Source: Qipengyuania_B thermophila
Lineage (GTDB): Bacteria > Pseudomonadota > Alphaproteobacteria > Sphingomonadales > Sphingomonadaceae
DNA length: 64,000 nt
Direction of reading: 5' to 3'
Assembly: GCF_004153605.1 (NCBI RefSeq)
Contig: NZ_SDSI01000001.1
Location: forward strand, 682,001 to 746,000
The notes under the pieces are model-generated. The model saw nothing but the letters and a program-made list of their open reading frames with translations, was not told the DNA's origin and did no database searches. The translations under genes were made by a program, and so were the position numbers. This document shows positions 17,441 to 25,111 of the stretch, in pieces (the first letter of the stretch is position 1; the number at the start of each line of letters is the position of its first letter).

Positions 17441-18052
17441 ATGGGCATGGGCGAAGCTGAGAGCGCGATCATGGCGGACGATCCGCTGGAGCTGTTCGGG
17501 CAATGGTTCGCCGAGGCGGTGCGCAGCGAGCCGAACGACCCCGAAGCCATGGCGCTGGCGACCGCAACCCCCGACGGCCGGCCTTCTGTCCGGATGGTGC
17601 TGCTGAAGGAGCATGGACCGGACGGCTTCACCTTCTACACCAATCTCCACAGCCGCAAGGGCGAGGAGCTGTGCGCCAATGCGCACGCCGCGCTGCTGTT
17701 CCACTGGAAGAGCCTTCGCCGGCAGGTCCGGGTGGAAGGGCCGGTCTCGCCGGTGAGCGCCGCGCAGGCCGACGCCTACTTCCACTCGCGGCCGCGCCGG
17801 TCGCAGCTCGGCTCCGCCGCCTCGGACCAGTCGCGGCCCCTGGCCGCGCGAGTTGACTATCTCGAGCGCGTCGAGGCGCTGGCGCGGCAATACCCGGAAG
17901 GCGATGTGCCCCGCCCGCCGCACTGGAGCGGCTTCCGCCTGCGGCCCGAGCGGATCGAGTTCTGGCTCGACCGCGCCAATCGCCTGCACGACCGCCGCCT
18001 GTTCCTCCGCGGCGGCGAGGGCGGCTGGTCCAGCACGCTGCTGTACCCGTGA
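17441..18052 (+). CDS. pdxH: Pyridoxamine/pyridoxine 5'-phosphate oxidase PdxH
   Basis: FMN enzyme that makes pyridoxal 5'-phosphate. The 203-residue protein carries RPSVRMVLLKEHGPDGFTFY, TNLHSRKGEEL, VRVEGPV, SRPRRSQLGSAASDQS and the C-terminal PHWSGFRLRP and RLHDR substrate and FMN contacts. ATG 17441 follows a repeat-like GCATGG stretch; ATG 17447 or 17471 are alternatives. Its TGA overlaps the GTG of the cation transporter gene. Confidence 0.93.
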   Translation: MGMGEAESAIMADDPLELFGQWFAEAVRSEPNDPEAMALATATPDGRPSVRMVLLKEHGPDGFTFYTNLHSRKGEELCANAHAALLFHWKSLRRQVRVEGPVSPVSAAQADAYFHSRPRRSQLGSAASDQSRPLAARVDYLERVEALARQYPEGDVPRPPHWSGFRLRPERIEFWLDRANRLHDRRLFLRGGEGGWSSTLLYP

Positions 18053-19002
18053 AAAGCGCCGCTTCCTTCGTCCAGGACGACCGGTCGCGCCTTGCGCGCG
18101 GGGCGGCGCTCGCCTCCATCAGTGTCGCGGCGGTGCTGGTGGCGCTCAAGACATGGGCGGCGTGGCGCACCGGCTCGTCGGCAATGCTCGGGAGCCTCGC
18201 CGACAGCGCGCTCGATCTCGTGGCGAGCCTGACGACCTTTTTCGGCGTGTGGATCGCCGCCTTCCCCGCCGACCGCGAACATCGTTTCGGCCACGGCAAG
18301 GCCGAAGCGGTGGCCGCCATGGTGCAGGCGATGCTGATCGGCGTGTCGATCGTGCTCATCCTGCTCCATTCGGTGCGGCAGCTCACCCACGGCGTCGGCG
18401 TGCGCGCGCCGCTGGAAGGGATGGGCGTGTCGCTGGTGGCGATCGCGCTGACGCTGGGACTGCTCAGCTGGCAGCGCTACGTGCTGCGGCGGACCGGGTC
18501 CGTCGCCATCCGCGCCGATCACCTTCACTACCAGTCGGACATGCTGCTCAACCTCGCGGTCATCGCCGCGCTGGTCCTTGAAGGGTTCGCCGGACTGACC
18601 GGCGCGGATCCGGTGTTCGGCTTCCTCATCGCCGGGTGGCTGGGCTACGGGGCGTTCCGCGCGGCCGGGGATGCCATCGACCAGCTGATGGACCACGAAT
18701 GGCCTGAGGATCGGCGGCAGCGGCTGGTAGAGCTGGTGGCGCAGCATCCCGAGCTGTCCAACCTGCACGACCTGCGCACCCGGACGAGCGGTCATCGCGA
18801 CTTCGTGCAGTTCCACATCGACATGGACCCGCGTCTTTCGGTGGTCGAGGCACACGACATCATCGAGCGGATGGAAAAGAACCTGTGCCGCCACTTTCCG
18901 CGCATGGAGCTGTTCGTGCACATCGATCCGGCGGGCTACAAGGATTCGGACAATCCGCTCATCGAGGAGAACGAATTCGCCCGGCTGGGTCCGCGCCCAT
19001 GA
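18049..19002 (+). CDS. Cation diffusion facilitator (FieF-like)
   Basis: Proton-coupled efflux of divalent metals (Zn, Fe, Mn or similar). The 317-residue protein has an N-terminal transporter domain with Asp-rich site SLADSALDLVAS, the basic-acidic RFGHGKAEAVAAM motif, a second metal site in DHLHYQSDMLLN, and a cytoplasmic C-terminal metal-binding domain (about 210-300) with HIDMDP and EAHDIIERME. GTG start overlaps the pdxH stop; its own TGA overlaps the next ATG. Confidence 0.92.
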   Translation: MKSAASFVQDDRSRLARGAALASISVAAVLVALKTWAAWRTGSSAMLGSLADSALDLVASLTTFFGVWIAAFPADREHRFGHGKAEAVAAMVQAMLIGVSIVLILLHSVRQLTHGVGVRAPLEGMGVSLVAIALTLGLLSWQRYVLRRTGSVAIRADHLHYQSDMLLNLAVIAALVLEGFAGLTGADPVFGFLIAGWLGYGAFRAAGDAIDQLMDHEWPEDRRQRLVELVAQHPELSNLHDLRTRTSGHRDFVQFHIDMDPRLSVVEAHDIIERMEKNLCRHFPRMELFVHIDPAGYKDSDNPLIEENEFARLGPRP

Positions 19003-19805
19003 CGAGGTCCGTCGCCTACTGGCACGTGGACGCCTTCGCCTCGGCCGCATTCGGCGGAAACCAGGCCGCGGTGATGGTGCTGGATCGATGGCCGGACGAT
19101 GCGCTGCTCCAGGCCATCGGCGCCGAGAACAATTTTGCCGAGACCGCCTTTCTCGTGCGCGACACGGGTGGCGAGGCGGACTGGGAACTGCGCTGGTTCA
19201 CGCCGACGCACGAGGTGGCGCTCTGCGGCCATGCGACGCTTGCCAGCGGGCATGTGCTGCTCGGAAGGAACGGGGGCGACCGGGTCCGGTTCCGCACCCG
19301 CCAATCCGGTGTGCTGGAGGTGCGGCGCGAGCCGGGCGGCTACACGCTCGACCTGCCGTTGACGCGGGTCGCCCCGCGGAACGATGCGCGCCTGCTGGCG
19401 GCGCTGGGCGCGCAAGGCGAGGTCCATCACAGCGTTTCGGGCGCGGAACAGACCGCCATTGTGCTGCTGCCCGATGCCGCGGCGGTTCGGGCGCTCGCCC
19501 CGGACATGGCCGCACTCGCCGCGACCGGCGTCATGGCGATCTGCACCGCGCCCGGCCAGGGGGTGCATGACGTGATCAGCCGCGTCTTCGTTCCCGCATG
19601 GGGCGTGGACGAGGACAGCGTCACCGGGTCTGCCCATGCCGCGCTGACGCCGTTCTGGGCCGAGCGGCTGGGCCGCGCCCGCTTCACCGCGCATCAGGCG
19701 TCGCGACGCGGCGGCGAGCTGACCTGCCGGCTGGAGGGGGAGCGGGCGTGGATCGGAGGCGCCTGCGTGACGGTGGTCGAGGGGCGGTTCTACCTGGCGG
19801 GATAG
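18999..19805 (+). CDS. PhzF-family isomerase
   Basis: A 268-residue member of the PhzF fold (two diaminopimelate-epimerase-like halves). It has YWHVDAFASAAFGGNQAAV, the catalytic Glu in NNFAETAFL, WFTPTHEVALCGHATLA and the second-half DSVTGSAHAAL motif. The substrate is not predictable; members range from phenazine synthesis to metabolite repair. The ATG overlaps the preceding TGA, making pdxH-CDF-phzF a coupled trio. The 3' end overlaps the opposing hydrolase by 16 bases. Confidence 0.88.
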   Translation: MTRSVAYWHVDAFASAAFGGNQAAVMVLDRWPDDALLQAIGAENNFAETAFLVRDTGGEADWELRWFTPTHEVALCGHATLASGHVLLGRNGGDRVRFRTRQSGVLEVRREPGGYTLDLPLTRVAPRNDARLLAALGAQGEVHHSVSGAEQTAIVLLPDAAAVRALAPDMAALAATGVMAICTAPGQGVHDVISRVFVPAWGVDEDSVTGSAHAALTPFWAERLGRARFTAHQASRRGGELTCRLEGERAWIGGACVTVVEGRFYLAG

Positions 19806-20935
19806 AGCGCCAGAATGTCGGCCATGCGCGGCAGCAGCGCCGCCCGCTGCTGCGCGTCCGAATGGCCCAGCCGCACCAGCGTCACCCGCTGCTCGGGCGA
19901 GACGAGGGCATACTGTCCCATGTGGCCGATCATCGCGAACAGCGTTGGCGGGGCGGAGTCGGGGAACAGCGGATGCTCTTCGCCGGCTGCGCGGGGGAAG
20001 TCCCGGTTGAGCCAGGTCTGGAAGCCGTAATGCGGCGCGCGCGGCGACGGCGTCACCATGGCCTCGACCCATGCACGGGGGACCAGCTGCGCGCCGCGGT
20101 GGGACCCCTTGGTCCGCAGGAACTCCGCAAAGCGTGCCCAGTCGCGCGCCGTGCCATGGATCAGGCTGCCCCCGATCAGGGTGCCGGCCCGGTCGAATTC
20201 GGGCACCATCGACTCCATGCCCAACGGGCCGAACAGCCGCGTCTGAAGATAGTCGGCCATCGCCCGCCGCCGGATCTCGGGATCGCGGCTGTCGGTGAGC
20301 GCGCGGGTCGCGATATCCGCGAGGATGACGCTGGTGTTGGAGGAATACTCGAAGCGCTCGCCCGGCTCCGCCTCGAGCGGCTGGGCCGATGCGAACTCGG
20401 CCATGTCGTCGCGTCCGTCGAGGAACAGCATCCGCACTTCGAGCGATTCGTAGGATGGCTCGCCCGACTCGGTGTGGCGCAGTCCGCTGCGCATCTGCAG
20501 CAGGTGCCGCAGCGTGATCTCGCGGCGCGGGTCGCCGGGCCGGTTCCAGCGGGGCACCGGCGTCGGCTGGTCCAGATCCAGCCGCCCGTCGGCCACCAGC
20601 ATTCCGATCACCACGGCGGTGACCGTCTTGGCCATCGACCAGCTCACGAAGCGCGTGTCGGGGCCGTAACCCGGTCCGTAGCGTTCTGCGGCCACCGTGC
20701 CGTTGTGCATCAGGATGACCGCGCGGGTTTCGCCGACCGCCGGATCGGTGAACAGCGCGTCGACGGCCCGCGCGACCTGCCGCACGGGCGCGCCGGGATC
20801 GGCAGACACCGCCGCCAGCGCCTCTTCCCCTAGCCCGGACGCTTCGGGAGCGGGATCGGCGCACCCGGCGGCCGCTGGCAGCAGCAGGGCAAGGGCGATA
20901 AGAGCACGGCGAGTCGGAGCCGGGGGAAGCCTCAT
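19790..20935 (-). CDS. Serine hydrolase, class C beta-lactamase / NylB-like, lipoprotein
   Basis: A 381-residue penicillin-binding-protein-like hydrolase. A lipobox (AAAGC) follows a hydrophobic signal. The nucleophile motif is Ser-Met-Ala-Lys in VSWSMAKTVT; RHLLQMRSGLRHTE and YSSNTSVILA are typical of the esterase/6-aminohexanoate-dimer hydrolase branch, and GHMGQY gives the third catalytic motif. ATG 20935 has AAGG 8 bases upstream and is preferred over ATG 20953. The fold does not imply antibiotic resistance; an esterase or amidase role is more likely. Confidence 0.85.
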   Translation of the reverse strand: MRLPPAPTRRALIALALLLPAAAGCADPAPEASGLGEEALAAVSADPGAPVRQVARAVDALFTDPAVGETRAVILMHNGTVAAERYGPGYGPDTRFVSWSMAKTVTAVVIGMLVADGRLDLDQPTPVPRWNRPGDPRREITLRHLLQMRSGLRHTESGEPSYESLEVRMLFLDGRDDMAEFASAQPLEAEPGERFEYSSNTSVILADIATRALTDSRDPEIRRRAMADYLQTRLFGPLGMESMVPEFDRAGTLIGGSLIHGTARDWARFAEFLRTKGSHRGAQLVPRAWVEAMVTPSPRAPHYGFQTWLNRDFPRAAGEEHPLFPDSAPPTLFAMIGHMGQYALVSPEQRVTLVRLGHSDAQQRAALLPRMADILALYPAR

Positions 20936-20969
20936 CGGGCGGACCTTGCGCATGGCGATGGGGATGGCA

Positions 20970-21317
20970 ATGCCGAAGACGCAGGTGCGGAGACCGGGAC
21001 GCCGGCGGGTGATGTGGCTGGTCGTTGCGGCGGTGCTTCTCGCCGGCGTGGCGGCCGCCGCGGTGTTCGGGCCGGCGCTGCGCGGCTATGCCGCCGCGGG
21101 CACCGCCTACGCCGCCCGCGTGACGTGCTCGTGCCGGTTCGTCGCCGGCCGAAGCCTCGCCGACTGCGCCAAGGACAAGGTGGCCGGCATGGAGTGGGTG
21201 CGTCTGTCCGAGGACACCGAGCGGCGCTCGGTGACGGCGGTGTTCCCGCTCCTCGGATCGGACGAGGCGGCTTTCGAACCCGGTTGGGGCTGCGTGCTCA
21301 GGCCGTGGCAGGGCTGA
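20970..21317 (+). CDS. Small membrane-anchored protein, unknown
   Basis: A 115-residue protein with an Arg/Lys-rich N-terminus, one membrane segment (about 14-35) and a periplasmic domain with TCSCRFVAGRSLADC and a C-terminal PGWGCVL. Four in-frame ATGs (20952, 20958, 20964, 20970) are possible; the last is best spaced from GGGG at 20960-20963. I associate this Cys pattern, beside a serine hydrolase, with sphingomonads; function unknown. It diverges closely from the hydrolase and its end overlaps mnmA by 20 bases. Confidence 0.7.
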   Translation: MPKTQVRRPGRRRVMWLVVAAVLLAGVAAAAVFGPALRGYAAAGTAYAARVTCSCRFVAGRSLADCAKDKVAGMEWVRLSEDTERRSVTAVFPLLGSDEAAFEPGWGCVLRPWQG

Positions 21318-22503
21318 GGGTGCGCCCGGCGAGGGCGGGATCGCCGTTCGCCGCATCGGCTTCGGTGGCCGCGATCCAGCCGCCGCCCACGACCCGCTCG
21401 CCGCAATAGAGCACGGCCGCCTGTCCCGGCGCGACGCCGTATTCCGGCTGGAGAAAGGTCAGCGTCACGTCGCGGCCCCCTCCCAGTGACCCTTCGACCG
21501 TCGCCGGAACGGGCCGGGCCATGGAGCGCACCTTGACCATGAGCGGCTGGCCGGCCGCGGCCGCGCCGATGCGGTTGGTTTGCGTCAGATGCGCGCGGCG
21601 CACCGCCAGCAGGCGCCGCGGACCCACCCGCACGCGCCGTGCGGCGGCATCGATGCCGACCACATACAGCGGTTCGGCCTGTCCGCCGATCTCCAGCCCG
21701 CGCCGCTGTCCCACGGTGAAGTGGATCACGCCGCGGTGACGGCCGAGGACCGCGCCGGTCTGCGCATGCACGATGTCGCCCGCCTCGCTTCCCTCCGGCC
21801 GCAGCCTGCGCACCACGGCAGCGTAGTCGCCGTCCGGCACGAAACAGATGTCCTGGCTGTCGGCCTTTGCCGCGTTGGCGAGCCCGGCGCCGCGGGCCAG
21901 GGCGCGCACCTCCTCCTTCGGCAGGCCGCCGAGCGGGAACCGCAGAAAGGCGAGCTGTGCATCGGTGGTGGCGAACAGGAAATAGGACTGGTCTCGCGCC
22001 GGATCGCGCGCGCGCAGCAGGTGCACGTCCTCGCCGCGGCGCTCCCGCTGCACATAATGGCCTGTCGCCAGGCAATCGGCGCCGAGTTCGCGCGCGATCG
22101 CCAGCATGTCGGTGAACTTGGGGCCGGTGTTGCAGCGGATGCAGGGCACGGGCGTGCGCCCGGCAAGGTAGTCGTCTGCGAACCGCTCCACCACGGCCTG
22201 CCGGAACGCACTCTCGTGGTCAATGACGTAGTGGGCGATGCCGAGCCGGTCGGCGACCTGCCGTGCGTCGCGGATGTCGTCGCCGGCGCAGCACGCGCCC
22301 TTGCGCCCGGTCGCTTCCCCGTGGTCGTAAAGCTGGAGGGTGATGCCGATCGTCTCCGCCCCGCTGCTCGCGGCAAGCGCCGCCACGACCGAGGAGTCGA
22401 CGCCCCCCGACATGGCCACGACGATGCGGCACTGCGCCGGAGGGCGAGGCAGGTCGAACAGGGCAGCGGCTTGAGCGCCCGACAGGGAAGCGGCGAGGTT
22501 CAT
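21298..22503 (-). CDS. mnmA: tRNA-specific 2-thiouridylase MnmA
   Basis: Adds sulfur to C2 of wobble uridine 34 in tRNA for Lys, Glu and Gln. The 401-residue protein has the PP-loop AMSGGVDSSVVA (about 30-41), catalytic Cys124 in CIRCNTGPKF and the second catalytic Cys220 in DSQDICFVPDGDY, TGHYV, GVIHFTVGQRRGL and a C-terminal beta domain. ATG 22503 is the natural start even though the frame is open further upstream. It is divergent from the sciP pair. Confidence 0.95.
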   Translation of the reverse strand: MNLAASLSGAQAAALFDLPRPPAQCRIVVAMSGGVDSSVVAALAASSGAETIGITLQLYDHGEATGRKGACCAGDDIRDARQVADRLGIAHYVIDHESAFRQAVVERFADDYLAGRTPVPCIRCNTGPKFTDMLAIARELGADCLATGHYVQRERRGEDVHLLRARDPARDQSYFLFATTDAQLAFLRFPLGGLPKEEVRALARGAGLANAAKADSQDICFVPDGDYAAVVRRLRPEGSEAGDIVHAQTGAVLGRHRGVIHFTVGQRRGLEIGGQAEPLYVVGIDAAARRVRVGPRRLLAVRRAHLTQTNRIGAAAAGQPLMVKVRSMARPVPATVEGSLGGGRDVTLTFLQPEYGVAPGQAAVLYCGERVVGGGWIAATEADAANGDPALAGRTLSPATA

Positions 22504-22608
22504 GAGCGCGCGCAATGTAGTGCGCGGACGGGCTTCTTTCCAGCGCAGTACAGGCGGGGCGGCAGCATGCTCCGCGTGCAAACCCGCATCCCGGCTTCAC
22601 CGCTTGTT

Positions 22609-22623
22609 TACCCGCGGCGGGTA
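22609..22623. promoter_or_regulatory. Inverted repeat before the sciP pair
   Basis: TACCCG (22609-22614), spacer CGG, then CGGGTA (22618-22623) form a perfect 6-bp inverted repeat ending 11 bases before the ATG at 22635. The position would allow an operator or an RNA hairpin over the ribosome binding region. No regulator is assigned. Confidence 0.3.
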
Positions 22624-22634
22624 CCCCGGTGGGC

Positions 22635-22934
22635 ATGTTCGAGGGCAGAAAACCCAAGCGCGCTGCCGACGCCCCGGCGGAAAATGCCGCCCTCCTGCGC
22701 GAACTTCGCTGGGCGGAACTCAGCGCGCAGCTGGCCCTGATCCGCGAGGCACAGGGGATCGGGCGCGGCCGCGGCGGCGACGGCGAAGGGAGCGGGCGCT
22801 TTGCCGCGGTCCACAGCGGCCCCGTATCCGACGCCCGGACCGTGCCGGACGAGGCGCGCCCGGACTGCGGCGGCTCCTCCGCGGCGCTGCCGTCCCGCAA
22901 ACGTTCGAAGTTCAAGGATCGCCGGCAACCATGA
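22635..22934 (+). CDS. Small hypothetical protein coupled to sciP
   Basis: A 99-residue basic protein. Residues 1-40 form a credible conserved-looking part (MFEGRKPKRAADAPAENAAL, then LRELRWAELSAQLALIREAQG); the rest is Gly, Ser and Arg rich and probably disordered. A GTG at 22629 adds two residues. Its TGA overlaps the sciP ATG (ATGA), which is the main argument that it is real. Function unknown. Confidence 0.55.
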   Translation: MFEGRKPKRAADAPAENAALLRELRWAELSAQLALIREAQGIGRGRGGDGEGSGRFAAVHSGPVSDARTVPDEARPDCGGSSAALPSRKRSKFKDRRQP

Positions 22935-23230
22935 TCGAGAATTCGTCCATCCGCCCGGATCAGGTGATTGGACCGCTCGGCGAGCCGCTGACGCTGGCCG
23001 ATCTGCCGCCTCCTGACACGACGCGCTGGGTGGTGCGGCGCAAGGCGGAGGTCGTCGCCGCCGTCAATGGCGGGTTGTTGACGGTCGACGAGGTTCTGGA
23101 ACGCTACAACCTCACCCTGGAGGAGTTCGCCTCGTGGCAGCGGGCAGTCGACCGGTCGGGGATGCAGGGCCTGCGCGTCACGCGGATCCAGCACTACCGC
23201 GATCTCTACGAACGCCAGCTCAAGTATTGA
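22931..23230 (+). CDS. sciP: CtrA inhibitor SciP (DUF1153)
   Basis: A 99-residue helix-turn-helix protein of the DUF1153 family. In Caulobacter SciP binds CtrA and blocks its transcriptional activation during the cell cycle. The core runs from IGPLGEPLTLADLPPPDTTR through KAEVVAAVNGGLLTVDEVLE to LTLEEFASWQRAVDRSG and the C-terminal RIQHYRDL. Coupled to the preceding small gene by ATGA. A link between cell-cycle control and that partner is possible but not shown. Confidence 0.92.
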   Translation: MIENSSIRPDQVIGPLGEPLTLADLPPPDTTRWVVRRKAEVVAAVNGGLLTVDEVLERYNLTLEEFASWQRAVDRSGMQGLRVTRIQHYRDLYERQLKY

Positions 23231-23362
23231 GCCCGCCACAGGCCGCCGCAGGAATGTCTCGCCGGCCCCTTAAAGGCTGAATTTTCAGCGAAACCCGATG
23301 CTCGTGCGGCCGGCGCGCAGCGGCGAAGATCAAGCCGCGGCCGCTTCTCTTCGTCGCAATCC

Positions 23363-23388
23363 GGAACCACTTCAGCCCATGGGCCGTT
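23363..23388 (+). promoter_or_regulatory. EcfG-type general stress promoter
   Basis: GGAAC (23363-23367), 17 bases, then CGTT (23385-23388). This is a full match to the alphaproteobacterial EcfG promoter consensus (GGAAC-N16/17-CGTT). It ends 43 bases before the ATG of a stress membrane protein gene, whose family is commonly in the general stress regulon. Strong agreement of motif and gene product. Confidence 0.75.
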
Positions 23389-23431
23389 CTCTGCGCGAAG
23401 TCATGCAAAACAACGCGAGGAGGAATTCGCT

Positions 23432-23698
23432 ATGGGCTGGATTATCGCAATCATCGTGGGCGGGGTGGCTGGTTGGATTGCCAGCATGGTCATGAACCGC
23501 GACGCCTCGATGGGCATCCTGTGGAACATCGTGGTCGGCATCATCGGCGCGGTCATCGGCAACTGGCTGGCCGGTCCGCTGCTTGGCGTTCAGGGCAGCA
23601 TCCAGCAGTTCAGCCTGACCGGGTTCCTGATCGCCATCGCCGGCGCGATCGTCCTGCTGGCCATCGTCAACCTGGTGCAGCGCGGCCGGGTCCGGTAA
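23432..23698 (+). CDS. GlsB/YeaQ/YmgE family stress-response membrane protein
   Basis: An 88-residue inner-membrane protein, once called transglycosylase-associated. Three hydrophobic segments are rich in Gly and Ile: MGWIIAIIVGGVAGWIAS, GILWNIVVGIIGAVIGNWLA and GFLIAIAGAIVLLAIVNLV. The start is fixed by GAGGAGG about 8 bases upstream. It stands alone between an EcfG-type promoter and an intrinsic terminator, so it is a one-gene stress unit. Its biochemical role is not known. Confidence 0.92.
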   Translation: MGWIIAIIVGGVAGWIASMVMNRDASMGILWNIVVGIIGAVIGNWLAGPLLGVQGSIQQFSLTGFLIAIAGAIVLLAIVNLVQRGRVR

Positions 23699-23732
23699 CG
23701 CCGCCGCGCGTCCACGACGCGAACACATCGAG

Positions 23733-23764
23733 GGGCGGGTCGTCTTCGGACGCCCGCCCTTTTT
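23733..23764 (+). terminator. Rho-independent terminator with UUCG loop
   Basis: GGGCGGG pairs with CCCGCCC; above a small internal mismatch, GTC and GAC close a TTCG tetraloop. Five T (23760-23764) follow the 3' arm. Located 34 bases after the stress membrane protein gene. Confidence 0.85.
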
Positions 23765-23876
23765 CGTGGATTGACCATTCCGCCTGGGATGAACGGGCGG
23801 TTGTCCGTGTGCGGCAATGCCGTTGCACGTCGTTCCGGCGAGCCCTAGATGATCTGCCGCTCCCGCCTTGCGGGAT

Positions 23877-23898
23877 GTGTTCTAGTGATGTAGAACAC
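23877..23898. promoter_or_regulatory. Operator-like inverted repeat before the RND efflux genes
   Basis: GTGTTCTA (23877-23884), six bases, then TAGAACAC (23891-23898): a perfect 8-bp inverted repeat. It overlaps a possible -10 (TAGAAC, 23891-23896) whose partner TTGCGG (23868-23873) lies 17 bases upstream. The form suits a dimeric repressor such as those of the TetR class that govern many RND pumps. It lies 28 bases before the adaptor ATG. Confidence 0.55.
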
Positions 23899-23926
23899 CT
23901 GGGGCTGGGCAGGGACGTGATCGCCG

Positions 23927-25111
23927 ATGAACTACGAATCCAGAATTTCGGTCGACCCCGTCGGACACCCCGCTGACCCGGTCGCCGATGGCGCGCCCGT
24001 GCGGCGTCGGCGCACGCTGATCATCGGGGCGGTGCTCATCGGTCTCGTGCTCGCCGCGCTGGCCTACTACGCCAGCCGTGCCGGCAGCGCCGAAGCGCCG
24101 GCGGCTTCCGAACAGGTTCCCTCCGTCACGGTGGTCGCCCCCGGCCGGCAGACCATCGAGGGCGAGGTGAACGTGACCGGCACGCTGGCGGCGCGCCGGA
24201 ACCTCCCGGTGGGCGTTGTCGGCGAAGGCGGGCGGGTCGTGTCCGTGCTCGTCGACGCGGGCGACTGGGTGCGGCAGGGGCAGGTGCTCGCCGTGATCGA
24301 TCGCAGCGTCCAGGAACAGCAGGCCCGCGGTGCGGTGGCCCAGATCGCCGTGGCGCAGGCCGACGCCCGCCTCGCCCAGGAAAACCTCGAGCGCGCCTTG
24401 CAGCTCGTCGACCGCGGCTTCATCTCGCGGGCGGAAGTCGACCGGCTCACCGCCACCCGGGACGCCGCCAACGCCCGGGTCGCCGTCGCCCGGGCGCAGG
24501 CGGACGAGCTGCGCGCCCGCAACGCCCGGCTGAACATCGTCGCACCCGCCGCCGGCCTCGTCCTCCAACGTCAGGTGGAGCCGGGACAGACCGTCAGCGC
24601 CGGATCGGGGGTGCTGTTCAGCATCGCCCAGAACGGCGAGTTGGAGCTGCTGGCGCAAGTCGGCGAGAACGAGCTTGCCAATCTGTCGGTCGGCCTCCCG
24701 GTGGAAGTCACGCCCGCCGGAACGACGCAGGCCTTCACCGGACAGATCTGGCAGCTGTCGCCGACCATCGACCCGCAGACCCGCCTCGGCACCGCGCGCG
24801 TGGCCCTGCGCTACGATCCGGCGCTGCGTCCGGGCGGGTTCGCCACCGCCGTTCTGCGCAGCGGCACGGTCAGCGCCCCGGTGCTGCCCGAAAGCGCCCT
24901 GCAGAGCGACGGCGAGGGCAGTTACGTCTACATCGTCGGTGACGACAACCGCGTCGTGCGGCGCAACGTCAGGCTGGGCAATGTCACCCGCGACGGGATC
25001 ATCATCGCCGAAGGGCTGGCGGGGACGGAGCGGGTGGTGCTGTTTGCCGGCGGTTTCCTTGCTCCCGGAGACGCGGTGCGGCCGGTCCGCGCGGCGGGTG
25101 CCCGCCCGTGA
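23927..25111 (+). CDS. RND efflux periplasmic adaptor (membrane fusion protein)
   Basis: Links an inner-membrane RND permease to an outer-membrane channel. The 394-residue protein has a basic N-terminus and one membrane segment (about 30-50) in place of a lipobox. Lipoyl halves (GGRVVSVLVDAGDWVRQGQV and APAAGLVLQRQVEPGQTVSA) flank an alpha-hairpin (about 125-185), then beta-barrel and membrane-proximal domains with GGFATAVLRSG. Its TGA overlaps the permease GTG. No outer-membrane factor gene is nearby. Confidence 0.92.
   Translation: MNYESRISVDPVGHPADPVADGAPVRRRRTLIIGAVLIGLVLAALAYYASRAGSAEAPAASEQVPSVTVVAPGRQTIEGEVNVTGTLAARRNLPVGVVGEGGRVVSVLVDAGDWVRQGQVLAVIDRSVQEQQARGAVAQIAVAQADARLAQENLERALQLVDRGFISRAEVDRLTATRDAANARVAVARAQADELRARNARLNIVAPAAGLVLQRQVEPGQTVSAGSGVLFSIAQNGELELLAQVGENELANLSVGLPVEVTPAGTTQAFTGQIWQLSPTIDPQTRLGTARVALRYDPALRPGGFATAVLRSGTVSAPVLPESALQSDGEGSYVYIVGDDNRVVRRNVRLGNVTRDGIIIAEGLAGTERVVLFAGGFLAPGDAVRPVRAAGARP

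Noticed and set aside
19790..20935. Beta-lactamase resistance gene
   Set aside because: The SxxK and GHMGQ motifs match the esterase/NylB branch; nothing specific to beta-lactam hydrolysis is seen.
18936..21356. An 806-codon minus-strand frame over phzF and the hydrolase
   Set aside because: It runs antisense to PhzF and out of frame through the hydrolase; the composition is random-like.
23877..23898. Inverted repeat as a LexA box
   Set aside because: Alphaproteobacterial LexA sites are direct GTTC-N7-GTTC repeats; here the arms are inverted and GTTC and GAAC are ten bases apart.
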